A DNA stretch of 64,000 nt from Polynucleobacter acidiphobus. Lineage in GTDB: Bacteria > Pseudomonadota > Gammaproteobacteria > Burkholderiales > Burkholderiaceae. How positions within the stretch are numbered: position 1 is the first letter of the stretch; every line of letters starts with the position of its first letter. This document shows positions 1-9,328 of the stretch, piece after piece. The notes below the pieces were generated by a model. The model was given only the letters and a program-made list of their open reading frames with translations, was not told the DNA's origin and ran no database searches. The stretch covers positions 1,018,829 to 1,082,828 of the forward strand of contig NZ_CP023277.1 of NCBI RefSeq assembly GCF_003065385.1. The letters run 5' to 3'. The position numbers were made by a program, and so were the translations under genes.

Positions 1-1751
1 GTTGCTGGGGTTTGATTCTCTTTCCAACCTTTCTCCGCGAGCAAGACATGCAATTGCCCATGCACATCGCGCCACTCCCGAAGTCGCCTAGGTGAGAGAA
101 AGAAGCTGCGGCATTGGTTCTCTAACTGGCGATTGCTTTGCTTGTGTTTAAGAGCCTCCTGATACCAGTTCCATAGTTTCACGAACGACAGAAACTCAGA
201 ACGCTCATCGGCAAATTGCAAGTGGGCTTGATCAGCGGCACTAGCGAACTCCATGGGTCGCTCGCGCGGGTCTTGGCAGGCCATGGCCGAGGCAATAATG
301 GTGAGCTCTTTGAGCGCCTGCTGCTCACGCGCAGCCAGCAAGATGCGTCCAATGCGAGGATCTAAGGGGAGCTCGGCTAGGGCCTTGCCAATCGCACTGA
401 GTTGAACACGGTGTTGACCCTGCACGTCTGGCTCGGTGGCACTCTCAATCGCACCTAATTCTTCTAAGAGCTGCATGCCATCGACAATCGCGCGACCCAA
501 GGGTTTATCAATGAATGGAAACTGCGCAATATTGGGTAGGCGCAACGCGGCCATCCGCAAGATCACAGCAGCAAGTGAGCTACGTAAGATTTCAGGATCG
601 GTGTATGCAGGTCGTGCTTGGTAATCCTCTTCGCTGTAGAGGCGAATGCAGATACCGTCGGCTACACGGCCACAACGACCCGCGCGTTGATTAGCAGCTG
701 CCTGAGAAATCGGTTCCACTTGAAGCTGTTCAACCTTATTGCGATAGGAGTAACGCTTGACGCGCGCCAATCCTGAGTCAATCACATACCGAATGTTCGG
801 TACGGTCAACGAGGTCTCAGCCACATTGGTGGCCAACACAATCCGGCGGCCATTGCCAGTTTGGAACACTCGCTCTTGCTCGCTCACCGCTTGCCGTGCA
901 AATAGACTCAGAATCTCTGGATGAAAGCGCTGTTGTAAAAATGGATCCTTTCTAAGCGCCTCGGCACACTCCCGAATCTCCCGCTCACCAGGCAGGAATA
1001 CTAGGACATCGCCAGCCCCTGCAGCACCCTCACGCCACACATCGCCAATCGCTTTGCAAACGGCCTCGGGGATCTCAAGGGCCTCTTTTTGGCCATCAAC
1101 TTGCAATGGCGCATAACGTTGTTCCACTGGAAAGAGTCGACCACTCACCTCAATCACCGGAGCGGCTTGGCCTTGAGTTGCAAAATGATTGGCAAATCGT
1201 TGCGCATCGATCGTTGCTGAGGTGATGATAAGCTTAAGATCGGGTCGCTTAGCAATCAGTTGCTTTAGGTATCCCAATAAGAAATCAATATTAAGGCTGC
1301 GCTCATGGGCCTCATCAATGATGATGGTGTCGTACTTTTTAAGGAGGGGATCAGCCTGGGTCTCGGCCAATAAAATCCCGTCGGTCATTAATTTGATCGA
1401 CGCTTGGCTACTAGTGTGGTCGGCAAAGCGCACTTGATAGCCCACGTCTTCGCCTAAGGGTGTACCCAGCTCTTGGGCAATACGTTTGGCGGTACTTGTG
1501 GCGGCAATACGACGTGGCTGCGTATGACCGATTAGTCCACCCTGATGGATTTTGCCTCGACCCAGGGCCAGGCATATTTTGGGGAGCTGGGTAGTTTTGC
1601 CTGAACCCGTTTCTCCGCACACAATGATCACAGGGCTTGCCAGTAAGGCTTTGGCGATTACCTCGCGCTGCGAAGAGACCGGCAAACTCTCTGGGAAGGT
1701 GATGGGTTCACCCCGCAGTGAATGCCAAACGATCGCGCTCGACTCGCTCAT
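1..1751 (-). CDS. hrpA: ATP-dependent RNA helicase HrpA, N-terminal part (cut by window edge)
   Basis: DEAH-box RNA helicase of the HrpA family, which unwinds RNA and acts in mRNA processing and ribosome rescue in other bacteria. The reading frame is open from an ATG at 1751 to base 1, giving about 583 residues; betaproteobacterial HrpA is roughly 1300 residues, so the C-terminal half lies outside. Walker A GETGSGKTT is at residues 46-54 and the DEAH box at 146-149, followed by a conserved SAT motif. It is divergent from argA, with 85 bp between the two start codons. Identity is firm; the start is the first ATG that gives a normal HrpA N-terminus. Confidence 0.93.
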   Translation of the reverse strand, partial: MSESSAIVWHSLRGEPITFPESLPVSSQREVIAKALLASPVIIVCGETGSGKTTQLPKICLALGRGKIHQGGLIGHTQPRRIAATSTAKRIAQELGTPLGEDVGYQVRFADHTSSQASIKLMTDGILLAETQADPLLKKYDTIIIDEAHERSLNIDFLLGYLKQLIAKRPDLKLIITSATIDAQRFANHFATQGQAAPVIEVSGRLFPVEQRYAPLQVDGQKEALEIPEAVCKAIGDVWREGAAGAGDVLVFLPGEREIRECAEALRKDPFLQQRFHPEILSLFARQAVSEQERVFQTGNGRRIVLATNVAETSLTVPNIRYVIDSGLARVKRYSYRNKVEQLQVEPISQAAANQRAGRCGRVADGICIRLYSEEDYQARPAYTDPEILRSSLAAVILRMAALRLPNIAQFPFIDKPLGRAIVDGMQLLEELGAIESATEPDVQGQHRVQLSAIGKALAELPLDPRIGRILLAAREQQALKELTIIASAMACQDPRERPMEFASAADQAHLQFADERSEFLSFVKLWNWYQEALKHKQSNRQLENQCRSFFLSPRRLREWRDVHGQLHVLLAEKGWKENQTPA

Positions 1752-1798
1752 GGTCTAACCCAGAGCGTGGTTTTAAGGAATTGGCATCCATGATTTAT

Positions 1799-1827
1799 TT
1801 GGTAACTAAGCGCTTGCACCCTATAAT
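1799..1827 (+). promoter_or_regulatory. Predicted sigma70 promoter of argA
   Basis: TTGGTA at 1799-1804 and a consensus TATAAT at 1822-1827 are separated by exactly 17 bp. The -10 box ends 9 nt before the argA ATG at 1837, so the predicted transcription start (about 1834) leaves a leader of about 3 nt and no room for a Shine-Dalgarno site. The promoter is seen in sequence; the leaderless transcript is inferred. Confidence 0.6.
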
Positions 1828-1836
1828 TTTCGCATT

Positions 1837-3186
1837 ATGTCCGCGCTTCCATCCTCCTCCCATTCTGCTCACTTTCCCTTCGTTGGCTGGCTACGCGAGG
1901 TAGCGCCCTATATCCACGCCTTTCGTGAGAAAACCTTTGTCATTGCATTTGCTGGTGAACTAGCTCAAGACTTCGATCAACTCGAGAACTTGATTGAGGA
2001 CATTGCCATGTTGCATGCCATGGGCATGCGCATCGTCCTGGTTCATGGCATTCGTCCCCAAATCGATGAGCAGCTGTCTTTGCGCAAGATCAAGAGCAAG
2101 TTTGGTAAGGGCCATATGAGCAGTTATCGGATTACCGATGCCCCCGCCCTCGAGTGTGTCAAAGAGGCGGCTGGTGAACTGCGTCTGGATATTGAAGCGG
2201 CCTTTAGTCGTGGCTTGCCCAATACCCCCATGGCGGGATCCCGCATCTCGGTGATCTCGGGCAACTTTATTACGGCCATGCCGATTGGTGTGGTTGATGG
2301 TATCGACTACCTCCTCACTGGGCTTGTTCGTAAGGTTGACTCCGAATCGATTCGGATGTCCCTCAATAGCGGTAAGTTGGTATTGCTCTCGCCACTTGGG
2401 TTCTCACCAACTGGTCAGGCGTTTAACTTATCGTTTGAAGATGTGGCTGCTGCCACTGCTGCGGCTCTCAAAGCCGATAAGCTCATGTTCTTAACCCCAT
2501 TCCCAGGATTACAAGATGAGGAAGGTCATCTGGTTACTGAGCTCTCGATTGCCCAACTGCAGCACTATCTCCAGCTCTACCCTGACCTGCCGAGCAATAT
2601 GCGCAACTTCTTGAACACGGCCATGCGCGCGGTGCGCTCTGGTGTGAGCCGTGCGCATTTCTTGCCCTGCGATCGGGACGGTGTTTTGCTCGAAGAGTTG
2701 TTCACGCACGATGGCGTGGGCATGATGCTAGCCGCCTCCGATATCGAGAACCTCCGTGAAGCAACGCAAGACGATGTGGGTGGTATTTTGCAACTCACGC
2801 TGCCACTCGAAGCAGAGGGGATTTTGGCTGCGCGCGGTCAAGACGTGATCGAGCGCGATATCGCTAGGTTCTCGGTCATCGAGCACGATAAGGTCTTGTT
2901 TGGTTGCGCCGCCCTCTTTCCGTTTCCCAATGGCGTGGGTGAGCTTGCTTGCCTGGTGGTCGATCCGAACTCTCAAGGTTCGGGTGATGGTGAGCGGCTA
3001 CTAAAGCGCATTGAAGCGCGTGCTAAGCAAGAAGGCATTAAAAAATTATTTGTTTTAACAACCCGTACAGAGCACTGGTTCCTCAAGCGCGGTTTTGTGC
3101 GCGCCACCGTTGACGATCTCCCAGAAGAGCGCAAGCAGATCTACAACTGGGATCGCAAATCCATGGTGCTCACCAAGAAGATTTAA
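1837..3186 (+). CDS. argA: Amino-acid N-acetyltransferase (N-acetylglutamate synthase)
   Basis: Catalyses acetyl-CoA plus glutamate to N-acetylglutamate, the first step of arginine synthesis, in the cytosol. The 449 residues match the classical two-domain ArgA: an N-terminal amino-acid-kinase-like domain (about 25-290, usually the arginine-sensing part) and a C-terminal GNAT acetyltransferase domain (about 300-449, with a Q-G-S-G-D-G acetyl-CoA loop near residue 385). No ribosome binding site precedes the ATG; a strong promoter ends 9 nt upstream, so the message may be leaderless. A later start would cut into the conserved FPFVGWLREVAPYI region, so this start is preferred. Confidence 0.92.
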   Translation: MSALPSSSHSAHFPFVGWLREVAPYIHAFREKTFVIAFAGELAQDFDQLENLIEDIAMLHAMGMRIVLVHGIRPQIDEQLSLRKIKSKFGKGHMSSYRITDAPALECVKEAAGELRLDIEAAFSRGLPNTPMAGSRISVISGNFITAMPIGVVDGIDYLLTGLVRKVDSESIRMSLNSGKLVLLSPLGFSPTGQAFNLSFEDVAAATAAALKADKLMFLTPFPGLQDEEGHLVTELSIAQLQHYLQLYPDLPSNMRNFLNTAMRAVRSGVSRAHFLPCDRDGVLLEELFTHDGVGMMLAASDIENLREATQDDVGGILQLTLPLEAEGILAARGQDVIERDIARFSVIEHDKVLFGCAALFPFPNGVGELACLVVDPNSQGSGDGERLLKRIEARAKQEGIKKLFVLTTRTEHWFLKRGFVRATVDDLPEERKQIYNWDRKSMVLTKKI

Positions 3187-3230
3187 TTCCCCGCATTTAG
3201 AGGTGCAATACCGACTCAGGTATGAGTGCC

Positions 3231-3236
3231 TATAAT
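3231..3236 (+). promoter_or_regulatory. Candidate -10 box upstream of the YggX gene
   Basis: A consensus TATAAT lies 28 nt before the chosen ATG at 3265, leaving space for the GAGG ribosome binding site at about 3256-3259. No convincing -35 hexamer is visible, so this is a weak call. Confidence 0.4.
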
Positions 3237-3264
3237 CAAAGGAATTAGTTCAATCGAGGTTGAT

Positions 3265-3537
3265 ATGGCACGAATGGTTCAATGCATTAAGCTTAATAAA
3301 GAAGCCGAGGGCTTAGATTTTGCTCCCCTACCTGGCGATCTAGGTAAAAAGATCTGGAATCAGGTGTCTAAAGAGGCTTGGGCTGACTGGTTGAAGCACC
3401 AGACCATGCTCATTAATGAGAACCGCCTCAATATGGCCGATCCCCGAGCCCGCCAATACCTTCTCAAGCAGGTCGAAAAATATTTCTTTGAAGGCGGTGC
3501 GGATATGGCAAGTGGCTATGTGCCGCCTTCGCAGTAA
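3265..3537 (+). CDS. yggX: Oxidative damage protection protein / probable Fe(2+)-trafficking protein (YggX family)
   Basis: Small cytosolic protein of the YggX family, which in enteric bacteria protects iron-sulfur clusters and is linked to iron trafficking. The 90 residues contain the family signature: a Cys near the N-terminus (residue 7), [16 protein letters not shown], and [15 protein letters not shown]. The ATG at 3265 is chosen because GAGG precedes it by a normal distance and the resulting N-terminus aligns with YggX; an upstream in-frame start at 3226 would add 13 non-conserved residues. It follows argA and is convergent with rpiA (6 bp between stops). Confidence 0.92.
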   Translation: MARMVQCIKLNKEAEGLDFAPLPGDLGKKIWNQVSKEAWADWLKHQTMLINENRLNMADPRARQYLLKQVEKYFFEGGADMASGYVPPSQ

Positions 3538-3543
3538 TTGCGT

Positions 3544-4269
3544 TTAGCTAAAACGTAGAGTTTCCACGGTTTCCCTTTTACCCAAAAGCAATGCGTCTGC
3601 TCTGCGTTTGGCAAAGAGTCCGACGCTAATCACGCCTGGGATTTGATTGATTGCTTCCTCAAGAGCGATTGGATCTTCAATAGATAAGCTATGGATATCT
3701 AAGATCCAAGCCTTGTTATCGGTAAGGTACGGCTGCCCCTCGGCTTTGCCGGATTTGATCAGCCTTAATTGAGCTCGCCCACCCAGTGGGGCAAGCGCCT
3801 TACTAACCGCCGTTTGTGCCAAGGGAATAATCTCGACTGGAAGAGGAAAGTGACCTAGCTGCTGCACCAGTTTGCTCTCATCGCAAATGCAGATAAAGTC
3901 TTGGGCCATGCTCGCAATGATCTTCTCGCGGGTTAAAGCACCACCACCACCTTTGATCATATGACCCTCTAGATTAATTTCATCGGCGCCATCCACATAG
4001 ATTGGCATGGGGTAGGATTGCTTTGCAATGTCATCGGGTAATTGATTGGCGTCCACCACATGAAAGCCCAGTTTAATCAAGCGCTCCGTGCTTGCCAGTG
4101 AACTTGAGATGACTCCCGCAAAATGATCGCAGTGTGGCGCAAGTAGATCAATAAACCAATTGGCGGTTGAGCCCGTCCCAATCCCCAAATACTGCCCCTT
4201 GGGCATCGCATCAATGACATAGTCTTTGGCGGCCTGGGCAACGCGTTTCTTGAGATCGTCTTGGTTCAT
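3544..4269 (-). CDS. rpiA: Ribose-5-phosphate isomerase A
   Basis: Interconverts ribose 5-phosphate and ribulose 5-phosphate in the non-oxidative pentose phosphate pathway. 241 residues, slightly longer than E. coli RpiA (219). Signature elements are present: the phosphate loop GIGTGSTA at 29-36, DGADE at 93-97, and KGGGGALTREK at 106-116 with the catalytic Glu. It is divergent from tal (47 bp between starts), pairing two pentose-phosphate genes. TATCAT sits 7 nt before the ATG on the coding strand and no clear ribosome binding site is visible. Confidence 0.95.
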   Translation of the reverse strand: MNQDDLKKRVAQAAKDYVIDAMPKGQYLGIGTGSTANWFIDLLAPHCDHFAGVISSSLASTERLIKLGFHVVDANQLPDDIAKQSYPMPIYVDGADEINLEGHMIKGGGGALTREKIIASMAQDFICICDESKLVQQLGHFPLPVEIIPLAQTAVSKALAPLGGRAQLRLIKSGKAEGQPYLTDNKAWILDIHSLSIEDPIALEEAINQIPGVISVGLFAKRRADALLLGKRETVETLRFS

Positions 4270-4276
4270 GAAAGCA

Positions 4277-4282
4277 ATGATA
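4277..4282 (-). promoter_or_regulatory. Candidate -10 box for rpiA
   Basis: Read on the minus strand this is TATCAT, ending 7 nt before the rpiA ATG at 4269, so transcription would begin at about the start codon. The -35 region is not recognisable. A similar TATCAT on the plus strand (4298-4303) precedes tal. Confidence 0.35.
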
Positions 4283-4316
4283 CAGAAGGATATTCGCTAT
4301 CATATGCCATTACCTT

Positions 4317-5261
4317 ATGGACACATTAGCCCAACTCAAACGCTATACCACCGTGGTTGCTGATACTGGCGACTTTGAGCGGATGCGCGCCTTTGCTCCG
4401 CAAGATGCAACCACCAATCCATCGCTCATTCTCAAGGCGGTCTTACTGCCGGAGTATCAAGCCTTGGTTGCATCGGTGCAGCGTGATCATCCCAAGGCCT
4501 CCCCTACCCAATTAATTGATCGGATCTTAGTGGCATTTGGGGTGGAGATCCTGCGCATTGTTCCGGGTCGGGTCTCAACCGAAGTTGATGCACGTCTATC
4601 CTTCGATACCGCTGCCACCATTGCGAAGGCCAAAGAGATCATGGCGCTCTACGCGGCAATGGGCATCCCCCGCGAGCGGGTTTTAATCAAACTCGCTAGT
4701 ACCTGGGAGAGCATTGTGGCAGCTCGTGAGCTCGAGCAAGAAGGCATTCATTGCAATATGACTCTGCTTTTTTCTGTGGTGCAAGCGGTGGCATGCGCTG
4801 ATGCTGGGGCAAGATTGATTTCCCCATTTGTGGGGCGCATTAGTGATTGGTATAAGAAGTCCTTAGGCGATCAATGGTCTCTCGAGCAATACGGGGGCGC
4901 CAATGATCCTGGGGTGCAATCGGTGCGTAGCATCTATACCTATTACAAGCACTTTGAGATTGAAACCGAGATCATGGGAGCGAGTTTTCGTAATACCAGC
5001 CAGATCTTGGAGCTTGCAGGTTGCGATCTCCTCACCATTAGCCCTGAACTCTTGGCTGAGCTGCAAGCCAGTAATGATTTGGTGATTCCTAAATTACTAG
5101 TTCGGGATGCTAAATCAGCCAGTGTGGAGCGCTTGAACTTGGATCAGGCAAGCTTTGGGAAGCTCTTGGCAGAGAACGCCATGGCTTCTGAGAAACTCCA
5201 AGAAGGCATTCGCGCCTTTTGTGCTGATATTGAGAAACTCGAGGCCTTGCTAATTCGTTGA
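4317..5261 (+). CDS. tal: Transaldolase
   Basis: Transfers a dihydroxyacetone unit between sugar phosphates in the pentose phosphate pathway. The 314 residues are the normal length of the TalB type. Visible elements: [12 protein letters not shown] near residues 30-41, the Schiff-base lysine K125 in VLIKLAST, and the [12 protein letters not shown] phosphate-binding region. It reads away from rpiA and meets rlmB tail to tail, with the two stop codons directly adjacent (5261/5262). Confidence 0.96.
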   Translation: MDTLAQLKRYTTVVADTGDFERMRAFAPQDATTNPSLILKAVLLPEYQALVASVQRDHPKASPTQLIDRILVAFGVEILRIVPGRVSTEVDARLSFDTAATIAKAKEIMALYAAMGIPRERVLIKLASTWESIVAARELEQEGIHCNMTLLFSVVQAVACADAGARLISPFVGRISDWYKKSLGDQWSLEQYGGANDPGVQSVRSIYTYYKHFEIETEIMGASFRNTSQILELAGCDLLTISPELLAELQASNDLVIPKLLVRDAKSASVERLNLDQASFGKLLAENAMASEKLQEGIRAFCADIEKLEALLIR

Positions 5262-6023
5262 TCACTTCTTCGGTGATTTGACCTGCAATCGCTGCCGGCG
5301 CGCCTCATAGAGCGTCACACCCGTGGCTACCGAGACGTTCAAGCTCTCGACTGCCCCTTGCATCGGAATATGCACCAATTGATCGCAGGTCTCGCGGGTT
5401 AAGCGCCGCATACCCTCACCTTCCGCCCCCATGACGATCGCAGTCGGTCCTTTGAGGTCAATGTCGTAGATCGATTCATCGGCCTCATCATCGGTACCAA
5501 TGATCCAAATCCCCAGCTCTTGCATCTCACGCATAGTTCTAGCAAGATTGGTCACCGTAATGATTGGGATCACCTCGGCAGCGCCACTAGCAACCTTACT
5601 CACGGTGGCATTGATGCTAGCTGAGCGATCCTTAGGAACGATCACACCATGCACCCCTGCACCATCGGCTGCTCGTAAGCAGGCACCTAAGTTATGGGGA
5701 TCGGTAATACCATCGAGCACTAAGAGTAAGGGTGGATCATTTTTAGCATCCAAGCTATCTAATAGTTCTGGCAAGGTTCTCGCTACAGAGATGCCCTCTG
5801 CCATCGCCACGATCCCCTGATGACGATCGTGACCAGCAAGGTTATGTAAGCGCTCGGCATTGGCAGTGTACAAACGCTTGCCTAAAATGGGTTCTGCTTG
5901 CTTAATGAAGTCCGCCATGCGACGATCGCGTCTAGCAGGGTCGTAGTACACCGACTGAATACTTTGCGGATCAACCCGCAAACGCGTCTGCACCGCATGA
6001 AATCCCAACAATAACTGCTTCAT
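5262..6023 (-). CDS. rlmB: 23S rRNA (guanosine-2251-2'-O)-methyltransferase RlmB
   Basis: SpoU-type methyltransferase that 2'-O-methylates G2251 of 23S rRNA in the peptidyl-tRNA site. 253 residues: an N-terminal substrate-binding domain (about 1-75), then the SPOUT knot with its three motifs, [12 protein letters not shown] (about 105-120), [12 protein letters not shown], and [15 protein letters not shown]. The ATG overlaps the end of rnr by 4 nt, so the two are transcribed and probably translated together, a common rnr-rlmB arrangement in proteobacteria. Confidence 0.95.
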   Translation of the reverse strand: MKQLLLGFHAVQTRLRVDPQSIQSVYYDPARRDRRMADFIKQAEPILGKRLYTANAERLHNLAGHDRHQGIVAMAEGISVARTLPELLDSLDAKNDPPLLLVLDGITDPHNLGACLRAADGAGVHGVIVPKDRSASINATVSKVASGAAEVIPIITVTNLARTMREMQELGIWIIGTDDEADESIYDIDLKGPTAIVMGAEGEGMRRLTRETCDQLVHIPMQGAVESLNVSVATGVTLYEARRQRLQVKSPKK

Positions 6024-8347
6024 TTGCGTTTGCCTTTATGACTCTTGCGACCGGTACCCTGACCCATCGATGGCTGCCGCGCAGTCTTACCAGTTTTTGT
6101 CTTTGATTTCTTACTGGCGGTAGTAGTTTCCCGCTTAGGTGCTTTCTCCGCAGGACGGGTTTTCTTGTGAGCCGCTTTTTTACTGGGACGACCCGAGTCA
6201 TTGGCCAAGACTGCTGATTTAAATCGTGCACCATCGCGCTCATTACTGCCATTGGCTTTCACAAGACTGAACTCAATCTTGCGGGCATCGAGATCCACCC
6301 GACTCACCAAGACGTGCAAGCGATCGCCAATCCGATACCGAATCCCTGTGCGCTCACCCCGTAACTCTTGGCGGGCCTCATCGTATTGGTAATAATCGCC
6401 GCCTAACTCAGTAACGTGGACCATGCCTTCCACAAATAAACTCTCAAGCTGCACAAAGAGGCCAAAGTTAGCCACTCCGGTAATCGTGCCCGCATACTCT
6501 TGACCCAAATGGTCGCGCATGTAATAACACTTAAGCCATGCCTCCACGTCGCGTGAGGCCTCATCGGCACGGCGCTCGTTCGCAGAGCAATGCACCCCAA
6601 ACTGAGCCCAGACGGCCAGTGCCGCACCTTCCTTGGATCCTTTGGTGTTGCCTGCACGTTTAGACCTTCCCTTCGCATCCTGCTGTGACTGCTTCACGGC
6701 AGCGGCATTGGCCCGACCTTGCCCCTTACGAGGCATGGTGAGGTTCATGGGTACATCCTCTGGCAAATGCGGATGGTAGGCTTTTTTACTCAAGATCGCT
6801 TTGATCGAGCGATGCACTAAGAGGTCTGGATAGCGACGGATGGGGCTTGTGAAGTGAGCATACGCGGGGTATGACAGACCAAAGTGGCCCTCGTTCTCTG
6901 GTTGGTAAATCGCTTGTTGCATCGACCGCAGAATCAACATCTGCAAGGTGCTGGCATCGGGCCGGCCCTTAATCTCTTTCATGAGCTTTGCGAAGTCTTT
7001 GGGATGGGGCTTCTCGTTTCCGGTCAGGTGTAAGCCTGTGGTTCGCAATACCTGCTTGAGGGTCTGCACTTTCTCGACCGAGGGTTCGCCGTGTACTCGA
7101 AAGAGACTCGAATGCTCATACTTTTGCAGAAAATTAGCGGCGCAGACGTTCGCGGTCAGCATGCATTCCTCAATCAAGCGATGGGCGTCATTGCGTAATC
7201 TGGGCTCAATGCGCAAGATCTTACCGAGCTCATTGCTAATGATCTGGGTCTCAACGGTCTCAAAATCAATCGCCCCACGCTTCTCACGAGCAGCAAATAA
7301 TATTTTGTAGAGATGGTAGAGGTGATTCAACTGCTCATTAAACTGCGCAAAGCGTACTGCCTCAGGTCCACGAGTATTACTTAAGATCTCCCAGACGGTA
7401 TCGTAGGTGAATCGTTGTGCTGAGTGCATCACGCCTTGGTAAAACTGATACGCCAGAATCTCCCCTTTTTGATCCACCACCGCATCACAAACCATGCACA
7501 AACGGTCGACTTCGGGATTGAGGGAGCAAAGGCCATTGGAGATTTTCTCCGGCAGCATCGGAATCACTCTGCGAGGGAAATACACTGAGGTAGCCCGCAG
7601 TAAGGCGTCCTTATCGAGTGGATGACCGGGCTTCACATAATGCGCTACATCAGCAATCGCCACAATTAAACGCCAGGCTTTGGTCTGACCATACTGCACT
7701 GGCTCGCAATAGACAGCGTCATCAAAGTCTCTGGCATCGGCGCCATCGATCGTAATGAGTGGGATATCACGCAAATCAACCCGACCTTTGAGGTCTTCTT
7801 GCGTTACTTCATTCGGTAATGCTTCAGCTTCTTTTAAGGCGGCGGGTGAGAAGGTATGGGGCACGCCATACTTACGAACTGCAATCTCGATCTCCATACC
7901 AGGGTCATCGATCTCACCTAAGACCTCTACGACTCGACCAACGGCCTGGCGATAACTATCGGGGTAATCAATGATCTCAACACTCACCACCTGGCCCAGT
8001 TTGGCCATGCCTTGCCCACGCGGTGGAATGAGGATGTCGTGACCAATGCGCTTATCTTCAGGCGCCACAATCAGAACACCGTTCTCATTGAGTAGACGGC
8101 CAATCACCAAGCGATTGGCGTGCACCAGCACTTCTACAATTTGACCTTCGGGACGACCGCGGCGGTCGGTACCTAATACTCGGATCGAAACCCGGTCACC
8201 ATGCATGACCCGGGCCATCTCTCGCTCGGCTAGGAAAATGTCCTCACCCCCATCATCGGGCACCACAAAGCCAAAGCCATCGCGGTGACCCTGTACCGTG
8301 CCCATGCGATCGCTATCGCGGGTGATGGGTTGATCCGATTTACGCAT
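6020..8347 (-). CDS. rnr: Ribonuclease R
   Basis: Processive 3'-5' exoribonuclease that degrades structured RNA. 775 residues from the ATG at 8347. Domain order: cold-shock-like N-terminal domains (with [14 protein letters not shown]), the RNB catalytic domain with [13 protein letters not shown] carrying the metal-binding aspartates (about 195-210), an S1 domain near 590-670 ([18 protein letters not shown]), and a Lys/Arg-rich tail. A TTG five codons upstream (8362) is possible but has no better ribosome binding site. An insertion rich in Gln, Lys and Gly occurs before the S1 domain (about 535-570). Confidence 0.94.
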   Translation of the reverse strand: MRKSDQPITRDSDRMGTVQGHRDGFGFVVPDDGGEDIFLAEREMARVMHGDRVSIRVLGTDRRGRPEGQIVEVLVHANRLVIGRLLNENGVLIVAPEDKRIGHDILIPPRGQGMAKLGQVVSVEIIDYPDSYRQAVGRVVEVLGEIDDPGMEIEIAVRKYGVPHTFSPAALKEAEALPNEVTQEDLKGRVDLRDIPLITIDGADARDFDDAVYCEPVQYGQTKAWRLIVAIADVAHYVKPGHPLDKDALLRATSVYFPRRVIPMLPEKISNGLCSLNPEVDRLCMVCDAVVDQKGEILAYQFYQGVMHSAQRFTYDTVWEILSNTRGPEAVRFAQFNEQLNHLYHLYKILFAAREKRGAIDFETVETQIISNELGKILRIEPRLRNDAHRLIEECMLTANVCAANFLQKYEHSSLFRVHGEPSVEKVQTLKQVLRTTGLHLTGNEKPHPKDFAKLMKEIKGRPDASTLQMLILRSMQQAIYQPENEGHFGLSYPAYAHFTSPIRRYPDLLVHRSIKAILSKKAYHPHLPEDVPMNLTMPRKGQGRANAAAVKQSQQDAKGRSKRAGNTKGSKEGAALAVWAQFGVHCSANERRADEASRDVEAWLKCYYMRDHLGQEYAGTITGVANFGLFVQLESLFVEGMVHVTELGGDYYQYDEARQELRGERTGIRYRIGDRLHVLVSRVDLDARKIEFSLVKANGSNERDGARFKSAVLANDSGRPSKKAAHKKTRPAEKAPKRETTTASKKSKTKTGKTARQPSMGQGTGRKSHKGKRK

Positions 8348-8407
8348 GCACGGCTTTCGCAATTAAGGTCATTAGAGTGATTTGACCACAATGTGATGAC
8401 CGCAACC

Positions 8408-8413
8408 TATAAT
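8408..8413 (+). promoter_or_regulatory. -10 box for tRNA-Leu
   Basis: Consensus TATAAT ends 8 nt before the first base of the mature tRNA. TTGACC at 8382-8387 is the best -35 candidate, but the spacer of 20 bp is longer than usual. Confidence 0.5.
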
Positions 8414-8421
8414 GGAGGAAT

Positions 8422-8508
8422 GCCCAAATGGCGAAATTGGTAGACGCACCAGCTTCAGGTGCTGGCGATCGAAAGGTTGTGGAGGTTCGAGTCCTCTTTT
8501 GGGCACCA
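8422..8508 (+). tRNA. tRNA-Leu (anticodon CAG)
   Basis: 87-nt class II tRNA with CCA encoded. The acceptor stem GCCCAAA (8422-8428) pairs fully with TTTGGGC (8498-8504), discriminator A, then CCA. The anticodon arm CCAGC-TTCAGGT-GCTGG places CAG as the anticodon, the variable arm is long, and the T loop is TTCGAGT. It decodes CUG. A toxin-antitoxin pair lies immediately downstream, but no duplicate of the tRNA 3' end was seen around it. Confidence 0.96.
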
Positions 8509-8600
8509 AAATCACTCGCTAGACTGTTCGTGTAGAGATACACAATCTGTAAGGCAGCAATCGGCGCCATACATCTTCTGTTAAAAGTAAAACCTTTTAT

Positions 8601-8969
8601 TTATGCAGCCTTTGCAACTCGCTCCTTTTTAAGGGAACGTTGCCCCTCTTTTTGTTTGGGCTTTACAGGGTGATGTTTTTCCAATGCCTCAAGGGCGACC
8701 ATCTTCAATTCACCATCAACAAAGCGTTTTAATGCTTCACGCATCAGTGGTTGATAGCCCATTTGGTATTTTTTGCCCAATAGCTTGAATGTATCAATCA
8801 ATTCCTTATCCAGTCGAATTGAAATCATTTGCAAACCAAGGGCTTCATCAATTTGGTCGCCAATTTCTTTTGAGGCTGCTGTTGCATACTTTTTATCCCT
8901 GCCTAACTTCCCACTTTCCCAGGGATCTTGCGCCATCTTGCTATTTTCTGTCCTATCCTTTGTGGTCAT
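8601..8969 (-). CDS. Ribbon-helix-helix antitoxin (BrnA/CopG-like)
   Basis: 122 residues; probable antitoxin and DNA-binding autorepressor of the upstream toxin. The central part (about 50-90) has the ribbon-helix-helix pattern MISIRLDKELIDTFK followed by KYQMGYQPLMREALKRF; the C-terminal third is a Lys/Arg-rich tail. The ATG at 8969 is chosen because GAGGA lies 5 nt upstream; a GTG immediately before it is less well placed. The gene follows the toxin by 31 bp on the same strand, the toxin-first order typical of brnTA. Function is inferred from fold pattern and pairing. Confidence 0.72.
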   Translation of the reverse strand: MTTKDRTENSKMAQDPWESGKLGRDKKYATAASKEIGDQIDEALGLQMISIRLDKELIDTFKLLGKKYQMGYQPLMREALKRFVDGELKMVALEALEKHHPVKPKQKEGQRSLKKERVAKAA

Positions 8970-9000
8970 CACTTTCCTCTTTAATCGTAATTATTTACAT

Positions 9001-9294
9001 TTAGTAACTTTTAGATATTGTATTGTATATACTAATTTCTTCATCATTCGGTGGAAATGCACTTTTAAGATGCACCATCCCATCAATAAAAATACAAACA
9101 ACCTTTATTAGCATTCCCCTGTCATTTTCAGCAATAAACCACTCACTTAGGGGCTCGGTCTTATGTTCTGGCCTAGTTTCAATTAAGTAAGATCGTTCCC
9201 GATTTCTAAAGCATTGTTCAACATCGATTCGTCTTAAGCCATGTTTTTTAATCAATTTTTCTTCTGTATCGGGGCTAATGATTAGATTTTTCAT
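9001..9294 (-). CDS. BrnT-like toxin (sometimes annotated ADP-ribosyl-[dinitrogen reductase] hydrolase)
   Basis: 97 residues from the ATG at 9294. The sequence fits a family of small proteins with the pattern IISP..EEKLIKKHGL, VEQCFRNRE, TRPEHKT.P..WFIAE.DRG..LKV, and a C-terminal LKSAFPPNDEEI..YN, which resemble BrnT-type RNase toxins. The longer frame upstream (to 9384) would run through the operator and adds a hydrophobic stretch without a start signal, so it is not used. Expected role: growth-inhibiting toxin neutralised by the downstream ribbon-helix-helix protein. No experimental activity can be inferred from sequence alone. Confidence 0.68.
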   Translation of the reverse strand: MKNLIISPDTEEKLIKKHGLRRIDVEQCFRNRERSYLIETRPEHKTEPLSEWFIAENDRGMLIKVVCIFIDGMVHLKSAFPPNDEEISIYNTISKSY

Positions 9295-9328
9295 GTTTAC
9301 CAAAGTTTTGTATATACAAATGGTAAAC
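9295..9328. promoter_or_regulatory. Nested palindromic operator of the toxin-antitoxin pair
   Basis: A perfect 14-bp palindrome TTTGTATATACAAA (9307-9320) is flanked by 8-bp inverted arms GTTTACCA (9295-9302) and TGGTAAAC (9321-9328). The region abuts the toxin start codon at 9294 and must contain or overlap its promoter. This is the usual position for binding of the antitoxin or toxin-antitoxin complex. Seen directly; regulatory role inferred. Confidence 0.6.
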
